A stretch of DNA of 64,000 nt from Geopseudomonas sagittaria (GTDB lineage: Bacteria; Pseudomonadota; Gammaproteobacteria; Pseudomonadales; Pseudomonadaceae), in the NCBI RefSeq assembly GCF_900115715.1, contig NZ_FOXM01000005.1, positions 248,001 to 312,000 on the forward strand, given 5' to 3'. The translations under genes were made by a program, and so were the position numbers. This document shows positions 52,344-61,400 of this stretch, in pieces. Within the stretch, counting starts at the first letter, position 1. Every line of letters starts with the position of its first letter. Below the pieces are notes generated by a model, which worked only from the letters and a program-made list of their open reading frames with translations, was not told the DNA's origin and did not search any database.

Positions 52344-52985
52344 GTGACCGCCCAGCCCGCCCTGATCCGCGAAACCTTCCCCGTCGGGCCGTTGCAGTGC
52401 AACTGCACCATCATTGGCGATCCGCTGACCAAGAAGGCCATCGTCGTCGATCCGGGCGGCGATCCGGAGCTGATCATGGCGCGCCTGGACAAGCACGGCC
52501 TGAAGGTGGTGAGCATCGTGCACACCCATGCCCATCTCGACCATTTCCTCGCCGCCGGCGAGATGAAGAAGCGCACCGGCGCGACCCTGCACCTGCACGA
52601 GGACGACCGCTTCCTCTGGGATGGCCTGGAGATGCAGTGCCGCATGTTCGGCGTGCCCTACACCCCGGTGCCGGCGCCGGACCATTACCTGCGCGACGAC
52701 GAGGAGCTGGCCTGCGGCTGCGGCGTGGCGCTGCACACCCCGGGGCACACGCCGGGCTCGATGAGCTTCTGGTTCGCCGACGCCAAGCTGCTGATCGCCG
52801 GCGACACCCTGTTCCGCCGCGGCATCGGCCGCACCGACCTGTGGGGCGGCGACTACGCCACCATCGAGCGCTCGATCAAGCAGCGCCTGTACACCCTCGA
52901 CGAAGACGCGACGGTGATCACAGGTCACGGTCCACAGACTACGCTGGGTGAGGAAATGCGCGAGAATCCGTTCATCCGTGCCTAA
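52344..52985 (+). CDS. Metallo-beta-lactamase-fold hydrolase (YcbL/GloB-like)
   Basis: A 213-residue metallo-hydrolase with the zinc motif THAHLDH (HxHxDH), TPGHTPGS, AGDTLFRRGIGRTD and ITGHGPQT near the end, the pattern of glyoxalase II-like YcbL enzymes. The GTG start at 52344 is supported by CGGAGCC upstream; the frame extends 24 residues further. E. coli YcbL's physiological substrate is not known. Confidence 0.88.
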   Translation: MTAQPALIRETFPVGPLQCNCTIIGDPLTKKAIVVDPGGDPELIMARLDKHGLKVVSIVHTHAHLDHFLAAGEMKKRTGATLHLHEDDRFLWDGLEMQCRMFGVPYTPVPAPDHYLRDDEELACGCGVALHTPGHTPGSMSFWFADAKLLIAGDTLFRRGIGRTDLWGGDYATIERSIKQRLYTLDEDATVITGHGPQTTLGEEMRENPFIRA

Positions 52986-53078
52986 GTGAACATCAACGGG
53001 AATTTATTGCCGTCATCTGCCTCTAATGGCCAGTTGCCCGTGAAATGCGGGTTCGAATCGTTCAAGGAGAACTACCCA

Positions 53079-53774
53079 ATGAAACTGTCGAGTCGCCTGA
53101 TCCTGTCCGCTGCCGCCCTCGCCCTGCTGAGCGGCTGCGCCACGCAGAATCCCTATGACCAGGGCGCGCAGACCGATTCCACCGGCATGAGCAAGACCGC
53201 CAAGTACGGCGGCCTGGGCGCCCTGGCCGGTGCTGCGGCCGGTGCGCTGATCAGCCACGACGACCGCGGCAAGGGCGCGCTGATCGGCGCCGCCGTCGGT
53301 GGCGCCAGCGGTGCCGGCTACGGCTACTACGCCGACAAGCAGGAAGCCCAGCTGCGCCAGCAGATGCAGGGCACCGGCGTGGAAGTGCAGCGCCAGGGCG
53401 ACAACATCCAGCTGATCATGCCGGGCAACATCACCTTCGCCACCGACTCGGCGGACATCTCCAGCGGCTTCTACAACCCGCTGAACAACCTGGCCAACTC
53501 GTTCAAGCAGTACGACCAGAACAGCATCGAGATCGTCGGCCACACCGACAGCACCGGTGGCTACCAGTACAACATGGGCCTGTCCCAGCGCCGCGCGCAG
53601 AGCGTGGCCAACTACCTGGTGTCCCAGGGCGTCAACCCGAGTCGGGTGACCACCCGTGGCGCCGGTCCGGACCAGCCGGTGGCCAGCAACAACACCGAGT
53701 CCGGTCGCCAGCAGAACCGCCGCGTGGAAGTGAACCTGCGTCCGCTGCCGGGCGCCCAGGGCATGCAGCAGTAA
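53079..53774 (+). CDS. OmpA-family lipoprotein (YiaD-like)
   Basis: A 231-residue outer-membrane lipoprotein. The lipobox is LSGC (ALLSGCATQ), followed by a glycine-zipper segment (GLGALAGAAAGALIS, GAAVGGASGAGYGYY) that may insert in membranes. The OmpA C-terminal peptidoglycan-binding domain follows, with FATDSADISSGFYNPLNNLA and GHTDSTGGYQYNMGLSQRRAQSV. The start at ATG 53079 has AAGGAGAA seven bases upstream. A terminator follows at 53810. Confidence 0.93.
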   Translation: MKLSSRLILSAAALALLSGCATQNPYDQGAQTDSTGMSKTAKYGGLGALAGAAAGALISHDDRGKGALIGAAVGGASGAGYGYYADKQEAQLRQQMQGTGVEVQRQGDNIQLIMPGNITFATDSADISSGFYNPLNNLANSFKQYDQNSIEIVGHTDSTGGYQYNMGLSQRRAQSVANYLVSQGVNPSRVTTRGAGPDQPVASNNTESGRQQNRRVEVNLRPLPGAQGMQQ

Positions 53775-53809
53775 TCCGCACGGCCAGCCCGCGGCTGGCC
53801 TGAGCAGGG

Positions 53810-53842
53810 AAAAGGGCGCTGCAGCGATGCCGCGCCCTTTTT
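53810..53842 (+). terminator. Rho-independent terminator after the OmpA-family gene
   Basis: AAAAGGGCGC and the complementary GCGCCCTTTT close an 11- or 12-base loop and end in a T-run. A smaller hairpin (GGCCAGCC with GGCTGGCC) lies just upstream at 53782. Confidence 0.85.
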
Positions 53843-53952
53843 GCGTCTGCCGGCAGTACTTTGGTCGCAACCGCCTGCGACCTGCGCAGGGTTGTCCGCC
53901 GGCGGGCGAGGCGGGATGCTGCACTCTCCATCCTCCGCACGAGTTCCGGCCC

Positions 53953-56532
53953 ATGGACTCCGACTTCCCGCCACTGGCGGATCGCAGCCTGCGACTGGGC
54001 AACGGCGTGTCGGCCGCCGTGCTGCACGACCCGCAGGCCACTCGCGTGGCGCTGGCGGTCAGCGTGGCGGCCGGCAGCTTCCACGAGCCGCCGGACTGGC
54101 CGGGACTGGCGCATTTCCTCGAGCACAGCCTGTTTCTCGGCAGCCGCGGCTTTCCCGAAGTCGACGCCTTCGCCGCCTACGTGCACGGCCACGGCGGGCG
54201 CTACAACGCGCGCACCCTCGGCCTGCAGACCCTCTACTACCTGGAGATGCCGGCGCGTGAGCTGCGCCCGGCACTGCTGCGCCTGGTCGACCTGCTGGCC
54301 CGGCCGCTGCTGGCGGACGCGCGCCTGCAGGCCGAGCGCGAGGTGCTGGAGGCCGAATACCGGGCGCGCTGCGCGGATGGCGACTGCCAGTTGCAGGGGG
54401 CGATTGCCGGTCAGCTGCATCCGCAGCATCCGCTGGCGCGTTTCCATGCCGGTTCGCGCGACACCCTGGACACCAGCGATCCGCGCTTTCTCGCCGACCT
54501 GCGGGCCTGGCAGCGGCGCCACTACGGCGGCGCCAACCTGCGCCTGCTGGTCAGCGGGCCGCAGGCGCTGGACGAGCTGGAGCACGTGACCCGCGAGCTG
54601 GCCGGGGCGCTGCCGGCCGGCGCGCGAACGGTCGAGGAGTCCTGGCCTGCGTTGTGGCCGGCCGGGCAGGGCGCCGTCGAGCTGGCGCTGGAGCAGCCGC
54701 AGACCCTGCAGCACATGAGCCTGTGGCTGCCGCTACGGGTGGCGCCCGCGCGCGAGGACGAGTTGCTGGCACTGCTGCGCCAGGCCGTGGCGCAGCCGGC
54801 CGGCGGTGGCCTGCTGGCCGAGCTGCGTGCGCGCGGCTGGGCGCGGCAGCTGAGCGTCGACTGCCATCCCGGCGGCGCCGGCGAGGCCCTGCTGGCGCTG
54901 CGCATCGAGCTGCTGGAGCGCGGCTGCGGCGCGGAGCGGGCGATAGCCGCGCTGTGCGTCGACTGGTTGCGCGCGCTGGCCGGCGATCCCGCCCTGGCGC
55001 TGGCGCCCGACGAGTGGCCGGCGCTGAGCCGCGAGCAGGCCTGGCAGGAGCTGGAGCTGGCGCCGATGGAACGGGCCGGCCTGTGGGTCGAGCGCTGGCA
55101 GCGCCAGGGCGGCAGCGAGTGGCAGCCCTGGGCGAGCGAAGCTGCGGCGCCGCGGCAGCGCCTGCGCGAGCTGGCCCAGGTGAGCCCGCAGCGACTGATC
55201 CTCCAGGTGGCCCGCGAGCGGCTGGACAGCGGCGCACTCACCCCCTGGTTTCCCGTGCGCGCGACGGCCGCGGCGCTGCCCGGCCTGCCGGCCGTGGCGC
55301 TGCCGGCCTGGCAGGCGGCGCCGCGCAATCCGTTTGTCGATGCTGGCGGCGCGGACGCGGACGCTGACGCGGCCTGGCCGGCGGGCTGGACGCAGGACGA
55401 CGCGCTCGTCCTGCGTCCCGGGCATGCCGCGCTGTTGCTGGACTGGCAGTTGCCTGGCGCCAGCGATGCCGCGACCCGGCTGGTCGCCGAACTGGCCGAG
55501 GCGGCGCTGGCCGGTCAGTGGCAGCAGACGCTGGCCGGCGCCGCGCGGCTCGGTCATGACTGGCAGCCGCTGTCGCGTCCTGGTCAGCTGCGCGGCTGCC
55601 TGAGCGGGCCGGCGCAGGTGCTGCCGTTGGTGCTGACACGATTGCTGGCAACCCTGCGCGACGGCGATCCCGCCGCGTGGCGCCCCGCCCTGCAACGCCG
55701 GCGTGCCGCGACGGCGCAGCAGCTGCTGCTGCGTCAGTTGCTGGCGCACCCGGCCGCCGGCTGGCGCGTGCCGCTCGATGTCCCGGCGGACGAGATGCGC
55801 CTCGACTCGCTGAGCGACGCCGAACTGCGCGAACAGGTCCAGGCCTTCTTCACCGCGGCGCAGCTGCACGGCCGGCGCTTCGGCGCGGTGCCGGCGGCCG
55901 CCGCGGCGGCGCTGAGCGGGCTGGGCCAGCCGGTCGCGGGCGCGCCGCCGTTGGCCGCGGCGAGCTGGTGTGGCGGCGAGCACGAACAGCGGCTGCCGGT
56001 CATGGCCGTGCCGGGCGGCGCCGAGCAGGCGGTGCTGCTGCGCCTGCTGGCGCCGCCCGGGCGGCCCGCGCTGGAGGCGGCCTGGCGGGTGCTGGCGGTC
56101 CTCCAGCAGGGCGCCTTCTACCAGTCGCTGCGGGTCGAGCAGGGGCTGGGCTATGCGCTGTTCAGCCGCTTCCACGCCGGCGAGGACGGCGCCGAACTGC
56201 AGTTCGGCGTGCAGTCGCCGCACGCCGATGCAGCGCGCCTGCAGCAGGCGATCCGCACCTTCGTCGAGCAGCAGGGTTCGGCGCTGACGGGGTTGTCTGC
56301 GCAGCGTCTGCAGCAGGCGCGCGAGGCGGCGCTGGAGGCGCTGGACGGCGGCAGTCGCCGCGCCCGTCTGCTGCGCGCCTGCGGCGACTGGCTGGGCGGC
56401 CAGGCTGCCGGCCAGCACGCCGCCGTGCGCGAGGCCCTGCAGCAACTGGACGGCGATTGCCTCCAACGGGCGGCCGCCGAGCTGGGCCGCACCGAGTGGC
56501 GCTGGCTGCTGAGCGAGGCGAGACACTCCTGA
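53953..56532 (+). CDS. PqqF-like M16 family peptidase
   Basis: An 859-residue insulinase-type peptidase. The inverted zinc motif HxxEH is present as H54-FLE57-H58, in WPGLAHFLEHSLFLGS, followed by the glutamate-containing ERE(V)LEAEYRAR region about 75 residues later. The layout of two similar halves and a full-length chain fits PqqF, which trims PqqA during PQQ synthesis, but no pqqA or pqqB-E gene is in the window. It is therefore a PqqF-like protease with unconfirmed role. The start MDSDFPPLADRS at 53953 is chosen because the frame extends further only without homology. Confidence 0.75.
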   Translation: MDSDFPPLADRSLRLGNGVSAAVLHDPQATRVALAVSVAAGSFHEPPDWPGLAHFLEHSLFLGSRGFPEVDAFAAYVHGHGGRYNARTLGLQTLYYLEMPARELRPALLRLVDLLARPLLADARLQAEREVLEAEYRARCADGDCQLQGAIAGQLHPQHPLARFHAGSRDTLDTSDPRFLADLRAWQRRHYGGANLRLLVSGPQALDELEHVTRELAGALPAGARTVEESWPALWPAGQGAVELALEQPQTLQHMSLWLPLRVAPAREDELLALLRQAVAQPAGGGLLAELRARGWARQLSVDCHPGGAGEALLALRIELLERGCGAERAIAALCVDWLRALAGDPALALAPDEWPALSREQAWQELELAPMERAGLWVERWQRQGGSEWQPWASEAAAPRQRLRELAQVSPQRLILQVARERLDSGALTPWFPVRATAAALPGLPAVALPAWQAAPRNPFVDAGGADADADAAWPAGWTQDDALVLRPGHAALLLDWQLPGASDAATRLVAELAEAALAGQWQQTLAGAARLGHDWQPLSRPGQLRGCLSGPAQVLPLVLTRLLATLRDGDPAAWRPALQRRRAATAQQLLLRQLLAHPAAGWRVPLDVPADEMRLDSLSDAELREQVQAFFTAAQLHGRRFGAVPAAAAAALSGLGQPVAGAPPLAAASWCGGEHEQRLPVMAVPGGAEQAVLLRLLAPPGRPALEAAWRVLAVLQQGAFYQSLRVEQGLGYALFSRFHAGEDGAELQFGVQSPHADAARLQQAIRTFVEQQGSALTGLSAQRLQQAREAALEALDGGSRRARLLRACGDWLGGQAAGQHAAVREALQQLDGDCLQRAAAELGRTEWRWLLSEARHS

Positions 56533-56714
56533 GCGGGGCGCTATATGGTGATCCGCTTCACCCTATTCCTGGATGGAGGGCACGCCGATAGCCCGCGCCT
56601 TGGTTTTTTTGTGCGGCTCTTCCCACCCGGAAAAGAGGCAACGGAACGAATTCGCATCAGGCATGTAATCTCCGCCCGCCGATCGGTCTGATCAGGGATT
56701 TGAGGTGCGTAGGG

Positions 56715-58412
56715 ATGCGTCGTTCCACATGCAGTTGGCTACTTTGTCTTGCCTTGCCGTTTTCCATTGGCGTGCTGGCCGCCCCTCTGCCGACCCCGGG
56801 CGACCGTGACCTGCAGCGCGAACGCCAGGAGCAGCTGCTCCGCGAGCAGCAAAGGCGCCTGGAAGAGCTCCAGCAGCTACCTGGCAAGGGCGCGCCGGAG
56901 CAGCCAGAGGAGCAGGTGCCGGACGCCCGCTGCTTCGACATCCGCGAGATCATCCTGGAAGGCGCTGCCCATCTCGATGCGCGCAGCCGCGAGGCACTGC
57001 TTGCCCCTTATCGAGGACGCTGCCTGGGTGTAGCCCAGCTCAACGCCTTGCTCAAGGACATCACCGACCACTACCTGGCACGCGGCTTCGTCACCACCCG
57101 GGCCTACCTGCCCCAGCAGGATCTATCCAGCGGCATCCTCAAGGTGATCGTCGTCGAAGGCCGGCTGGAGGGCTTCGATGACTCCGCGGTGGTCACTCCT
57201 CGCGAATTGGGCATGGTCTTTCCAGGCCGGACCGGCGAGGTGCTGAACCTGCGCGAGCTGGAACAGCTGATCGACCAGATCAACCGCCTGCAATCGCGCC
57301 AGACGCAAGTGGAGCTGGTCCCCGGCGAGCAGGTGGGTGGCAGTCGCGTGCAGCTCCAGGGCGAACGCGACAAACCCTGGCGCGTCTCGGTTGCTCGTCA
57401 CAACAACGGTGACCGCAGCAGTGGCGAACAGCAGTGGGGCGGCGGCCTGGATTGGGACAGCCCGCTGGGAATGGCCGACCAGCTCAGCCTGCGCGCCAGC
57501 GAGGACGCCGTCAGCGACCAGTGGAAGCACTCCGCCAGTCAGAGCCTGTGGTACAGCCTGCCCTATGGCTGGTGGACCTTCAGCTACAGCTTCAGCCAGA
57601 ACTACTACCGCACGCGCAACCAGGACGCGGGCTTCGCCTTCAAGTTCGATGGCGACAGCGAAAGCCACCAGCTGCGCGCAGAGCGCGTGCTGCACCGCGA
57701 CAACGTCAGCAAGACCGCCGTCAACCTGGGGCTAAGCCATCTGCGCACACGCAACTACATCGACGACACCCTTCTCGAAGTCTCCAGCAGCCGCATCAGC
57801 GAGGCGCAGCTCGGTTTCAACCATGGGCGCCGAATCGGGAGCGCCTTCGTCAACCTGGATGCCGGCTGGCAGCGCGGCATTGGCGCGCTCGATGCCCAGG
57901 GGGAGGGCGATCCGCAGCCCGGCGAGCCCCATGCACGCTACGACAAGTACAGCCTGACCCTCAGCTACCTGCAGCCCTTCCAGCTGGGGGGCGAACATTT
58001 CAGCTTCGACAGCCTGGCCACCGCTCAGCGGAGCGAAGACGTGCTCTACAGCCCGCAGCGCATCAGCCTCGGCGGGCTCGGTTCCATCCGCGGTTTCAAG
58101 GACCAGACCCTCTCCGGCGACAGCGGCTACTACTGGCGCAACCAGCTAGGCTGGCGCCGTGCGATCAGTTGGCAGCCGCTGCGCCCCTGGCTGCAGGAAT
58201 ACGGCCTGGCCTACGCCTACGATTTCGGCGCGATCAGTCACGACCGCTACAACCCCGAGCTGCATGGGCGCATGAGCGGCCACGGGCTCGAGTTCAGCGG
58301 CCGCGGCCAACACCTGGCCGCCTCGCTGACCCTGGCCCGCTCGCTGCAGCGCCCGGACGTGATCGAGCGGCGCGAACACCCGCTGTACTTCCGCGTCGAC
58401 CTGTTCTTCTGA
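56715..58412 (+). CDS. TpsB/FhaC-family outer-membrane transporter
   Basis: A 565-residue two-partner secretion transporter. It has a signal peptide (LLCLALPFSIGVLA), a glutamine/glutamate/arginine-rich helix, then two POTRA domains at about 75-210 (CFDIREIILEGAAHL; VVEGRLEGFDDS) and a 16-strand barrel. The L6 loop motif is conserved as IRGF (458-461) within SLGGLGSIRGFKDQTLSGDSG. It should export the adhesin encoded from 58450, 37 bases downstream. ATG 56715 has GAGG nine bases upstream; a TTG at 56700 would add five residues. Confidence 0.95.
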   Translation: MRRSTCSWLLCLALPFSIGVLAAPLPTPGDRDLQRERQEQLLREQQRRLEELQQLPGKGAPEQPEEQVPDARCFDIREIILEGAAHLDARSREALLAPYRGRCLGVAQLNALLKDITDHYLARGFVTTRAYLPQQDLSSGILKVIVVEGRLEGFDDSAVVTPRELGMVFPGRTGEVLNLRELEQLIDQINRLQSRQTQVELVPGEQVGGSRVQLQGERDKPWRVSVARHNNGDRSSGEQQWGGGLDWDSPLGMADQLSLRASEDAVSDQWKHSASQSLWYSLPYGWWTFSYSFSQNYYRTRNQDAGFAFKFDGDSESHQLRAERVLHRDNVSKTAVNLGLSHLRTRNYIDDTLLEVSSSRISEAQLGFNHGRRIGSAFVNLDAGWQRGIGALDAQGEGDPQPGEPHARYDKYSLTLSYLQPFQLGGEHFSFDSLATAQRSEDVLYSPQRISLGGLGSIRGFKDQTLSGDSGYYWRNQLGWRRAISWQPLRPWLQEYGLAYAYDFGAISHDRYNPELHGRMSGHGLEFSGRGQHLAASLTLARSLQRPDVIERREHPLYFRVDLFF

Positions 58413-58449
58413 CCCTTTTTCGCTCTTTAGCTTTTCGGGAGATTCCCAC

Positions 58450-61400
58450 ATGGACGTCCGCCGCCCCCTGTTCCAGGCCATCGCCAGCGCGCTAGCCGGC
58501 ATCCTGTTCCTCAATCCCATCGTTGCCTGCGCCGCGCAACTGGCGGTGGACCAGGCCGCGGGCGGCAACACCAGCATCGGGGCAGCCGGCAATGGCGTGC
58601 CGGTGGTCAACATTGCCACCCCCACCGGCGCCGGGCTGTCGCACAACAAGTTCAGCGACTACAACGTCGGCCAGCAGGGGCTGATCCTCAACAACGCCAC
58701 CGCCAAGACCCAAGCGACCCAGCTCGGCGGGATCATCATCGGCAACCCCAACCTCAAGGGGGCGGCGGCGACGCGCATCCTCAACGAAGTCACCGGTGGC
58801 AGCCCCTCCCAGCTCAAGGGCTACACCGAAGTGGCTGGGCAGGGCGCCCACGTCATCGTCGCCAACCCGCATGGCATCACCTGCAACGGCTGTGGATTCA
58901 TCAACACCCCGCGCGCCACCCTGAGCACCGGCAAGCCCATCCTCAACGGCGAACGCCTCGACCACTACGATGTGGACGGCGGCGAAATCGTCATCGAAGG
59001 CGCCGGACTCAACGCCAGCAACATCGACCAGTTCGAGCTGATCACCCGCAGCGCCAAAATCAACGCCGACCTGTATGCCAACCGGCTGAACATCGTCGCC
59101 GGGCGCAACCAGGTCGATGCCGAGACCCTCGCCGCCAGCGCCAAGGCCGACGACGGCAGCCCCAAGCCACAACTGGCCATCGACAGCTCGGCCCTCGGCG
59201 GCATGTACGCCGGCGCCATCCGCCTGGTCGGCACCGAGGCCGGCGTCGGTGTGAAACTGGCCGGCAACATGGCGGCCAGCGCCGGGGATATCCGCATCGA
59301 CGCGAGCGGCAAGCTGAGCCTGGCGCAGACGGCTGCCAGCCGCGACATTCGCCTTGACGCCCAAAGCATCGACCTGAGCGGCAAGGCCTACGCCGGCGGC
59401 AGCGTCGACGCGCAGGCGGCCGAGACCCTGAGTTTGGCCAAGGGCCAGAGCCTGGCAGCGCGTGAACGCATCGCGCTGAAGGGCGGCCAACTGGACAACC
59501 AGGGCCTGATCGAAGCCGGGGTGAACGCCGACAACAGCCGCAACCTGATCGGCGATGTGCAACTGGCCGGCGGCGGCCTGCGCAATAGCGGCAGCGTCGT
59601 GGCCAGCCGCGCACTCAGCGCCGTGCTCAGCGGGCAGGTGGACAACCGTGCCGGCACCCTTAGCAGCAAGGCGAACACCACCGTCGCGGCTGCAGGCCTG
59701 AACAACGGCGGCGATGGCCGCGTGCTCGCCCAGGGCAGCCTGACGGTCGCGGTCGCCGAGCTGGACAACCGCACCGGCTTGATCGCCAGTGGCAAGGACC
59801 TGAGCGTCACTGCTACCACCAGCCTGAGCAACCAGGCCGGGGAAATCTCCAGCCAGGCCGTGGCCACGCTTGACGGTGGCAACCTGGATAACCGCGGGGG
59901 CCTGATCGCCGCCGGCAGCGCCTTGGCGCTGACTGCCGGCAATCTGGACAACAGCGACACAGGCACCCTGAGCAGCCAGGGCGGCCTGACCGCCACCGTG
60001 ACCGGCAAGCTGGACAACCACGGCGAAGGCGCACTGCTCAGCCAGGGCAAGCTGACCCTGGTCGCCGAGAACATCGATAACCGCCAGGGCGGCCTGATCG
60101 CCGCGACCCAGGGCCTGGATATCCAGGCCAGCAACAGCCTGCACAACAGCGGCGGGGAAGTCTCCACCCCGGGCGCCGCCGTCATCCGCGTGCTCGCCAA
60201 GGATGGGCAACCCGCCGCGCTGCTGGACAACAGCGGCGCCGGCCTCGTCATCGGCGATCAGGGCCTGGAACTGACCGTGCAGCGCCTGCTGAACAACGCC
60301 AGGGGCGTGCTCGCCGGACGGGACAGCCTGGTGCTGATCGGCGACAGCCTGGACAACAGCGCAGGCGGTACCCTGAGCAGCCAGACCGCGCTCAGCGTGG
60401 CGCTCACCGGCGCACTGGCAAACCGGGAGCAGGGCGCGCTGATCAGCGGCGGCAGCCTGACGGTCGGCGCCAAGAGCCTGGATAACAGTGCAGACGGTTT
60501 GCTCTCCAGCAAGGGCGCACTGAGCGTCAACAAGGGCAGCCTGGACAACCGCGGTGGCACGCTGCTCAGCGACCGCCAACTGACCATCAGCAACAGCAGC
60601 CTTGACAACAGCGCCGGCGGGGTCATCAGCGCCAAGCAGGTGCTGACCATCGGCACCGGCCAACTCGACAACCACCACGAGGGCCTGATCAGCAGTGGTG
60701 CCGGCCTGACGATCGCATCGGCCCAGCTCAACAACCATGACCGGGGGCTGATCGCCGGCAAGGGCGCCGTGCAGGTCAGCGCCAGCGGCCTCGACCAGCA
60801 CAACAGTGGCGAGCTGATCAGCGAAACTGCGCTGACCCTCGATCTCAAGGGCGGCACGCTGAACAACAGCGACCAGGGCCTGATCGCCACGCCCGGCGCG
60901 CTGCTGCTGAACAACCTGGGCCTGGTCGACAACAGCGCCGGCGGCGAAATCTCCAGCGCCCAGGGTTTCCTGCTCAAGGCCGGAGAGCTGGATAACCGCG
61001 CCGGGCGAATCATCAGCAGCCAGGACCTGCAACTGCAGATCACCGGAGTCCTGCTGAACAACCTCAAGGGTGCCCTGTCTGCAGCCAAGCTGACTGTCAA
61101 GGCCGCCAGCCTGGACAACTCCGGTGCCGGCGTACTGGCCAGCAAGGGCGATCTCGGGGTCACCCTCGGTGGCAAGCTGGACAACCACGACCAAGGCCTG
61201 ATCTCCGCCGGCCAGGCGCTGACTGTCACCAGCGCCTCGCTGGACAACTCGAACAAGGGCCTGCTGGCCAGCGGCGGCTCCCTGACGTTGACCACCGGCG
61301 CGGTGGATAACCAGGGCGGCAGCCTCGCCAGCCAGGCCAGCCTCAATGCCACCAGCGCCGGCCTCGACAACCGTGGTGGGACGCTCAGCAGCCAGCAGGC

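Noticed and set aside
58513-58545. Possible lipobox (IVAC) at the end of the TpsA signal peptide.
   Set aside because: TpsA adhesins are secreted as soluble exoproteins; cleavage after the following AA, as in other family members, is simpler.
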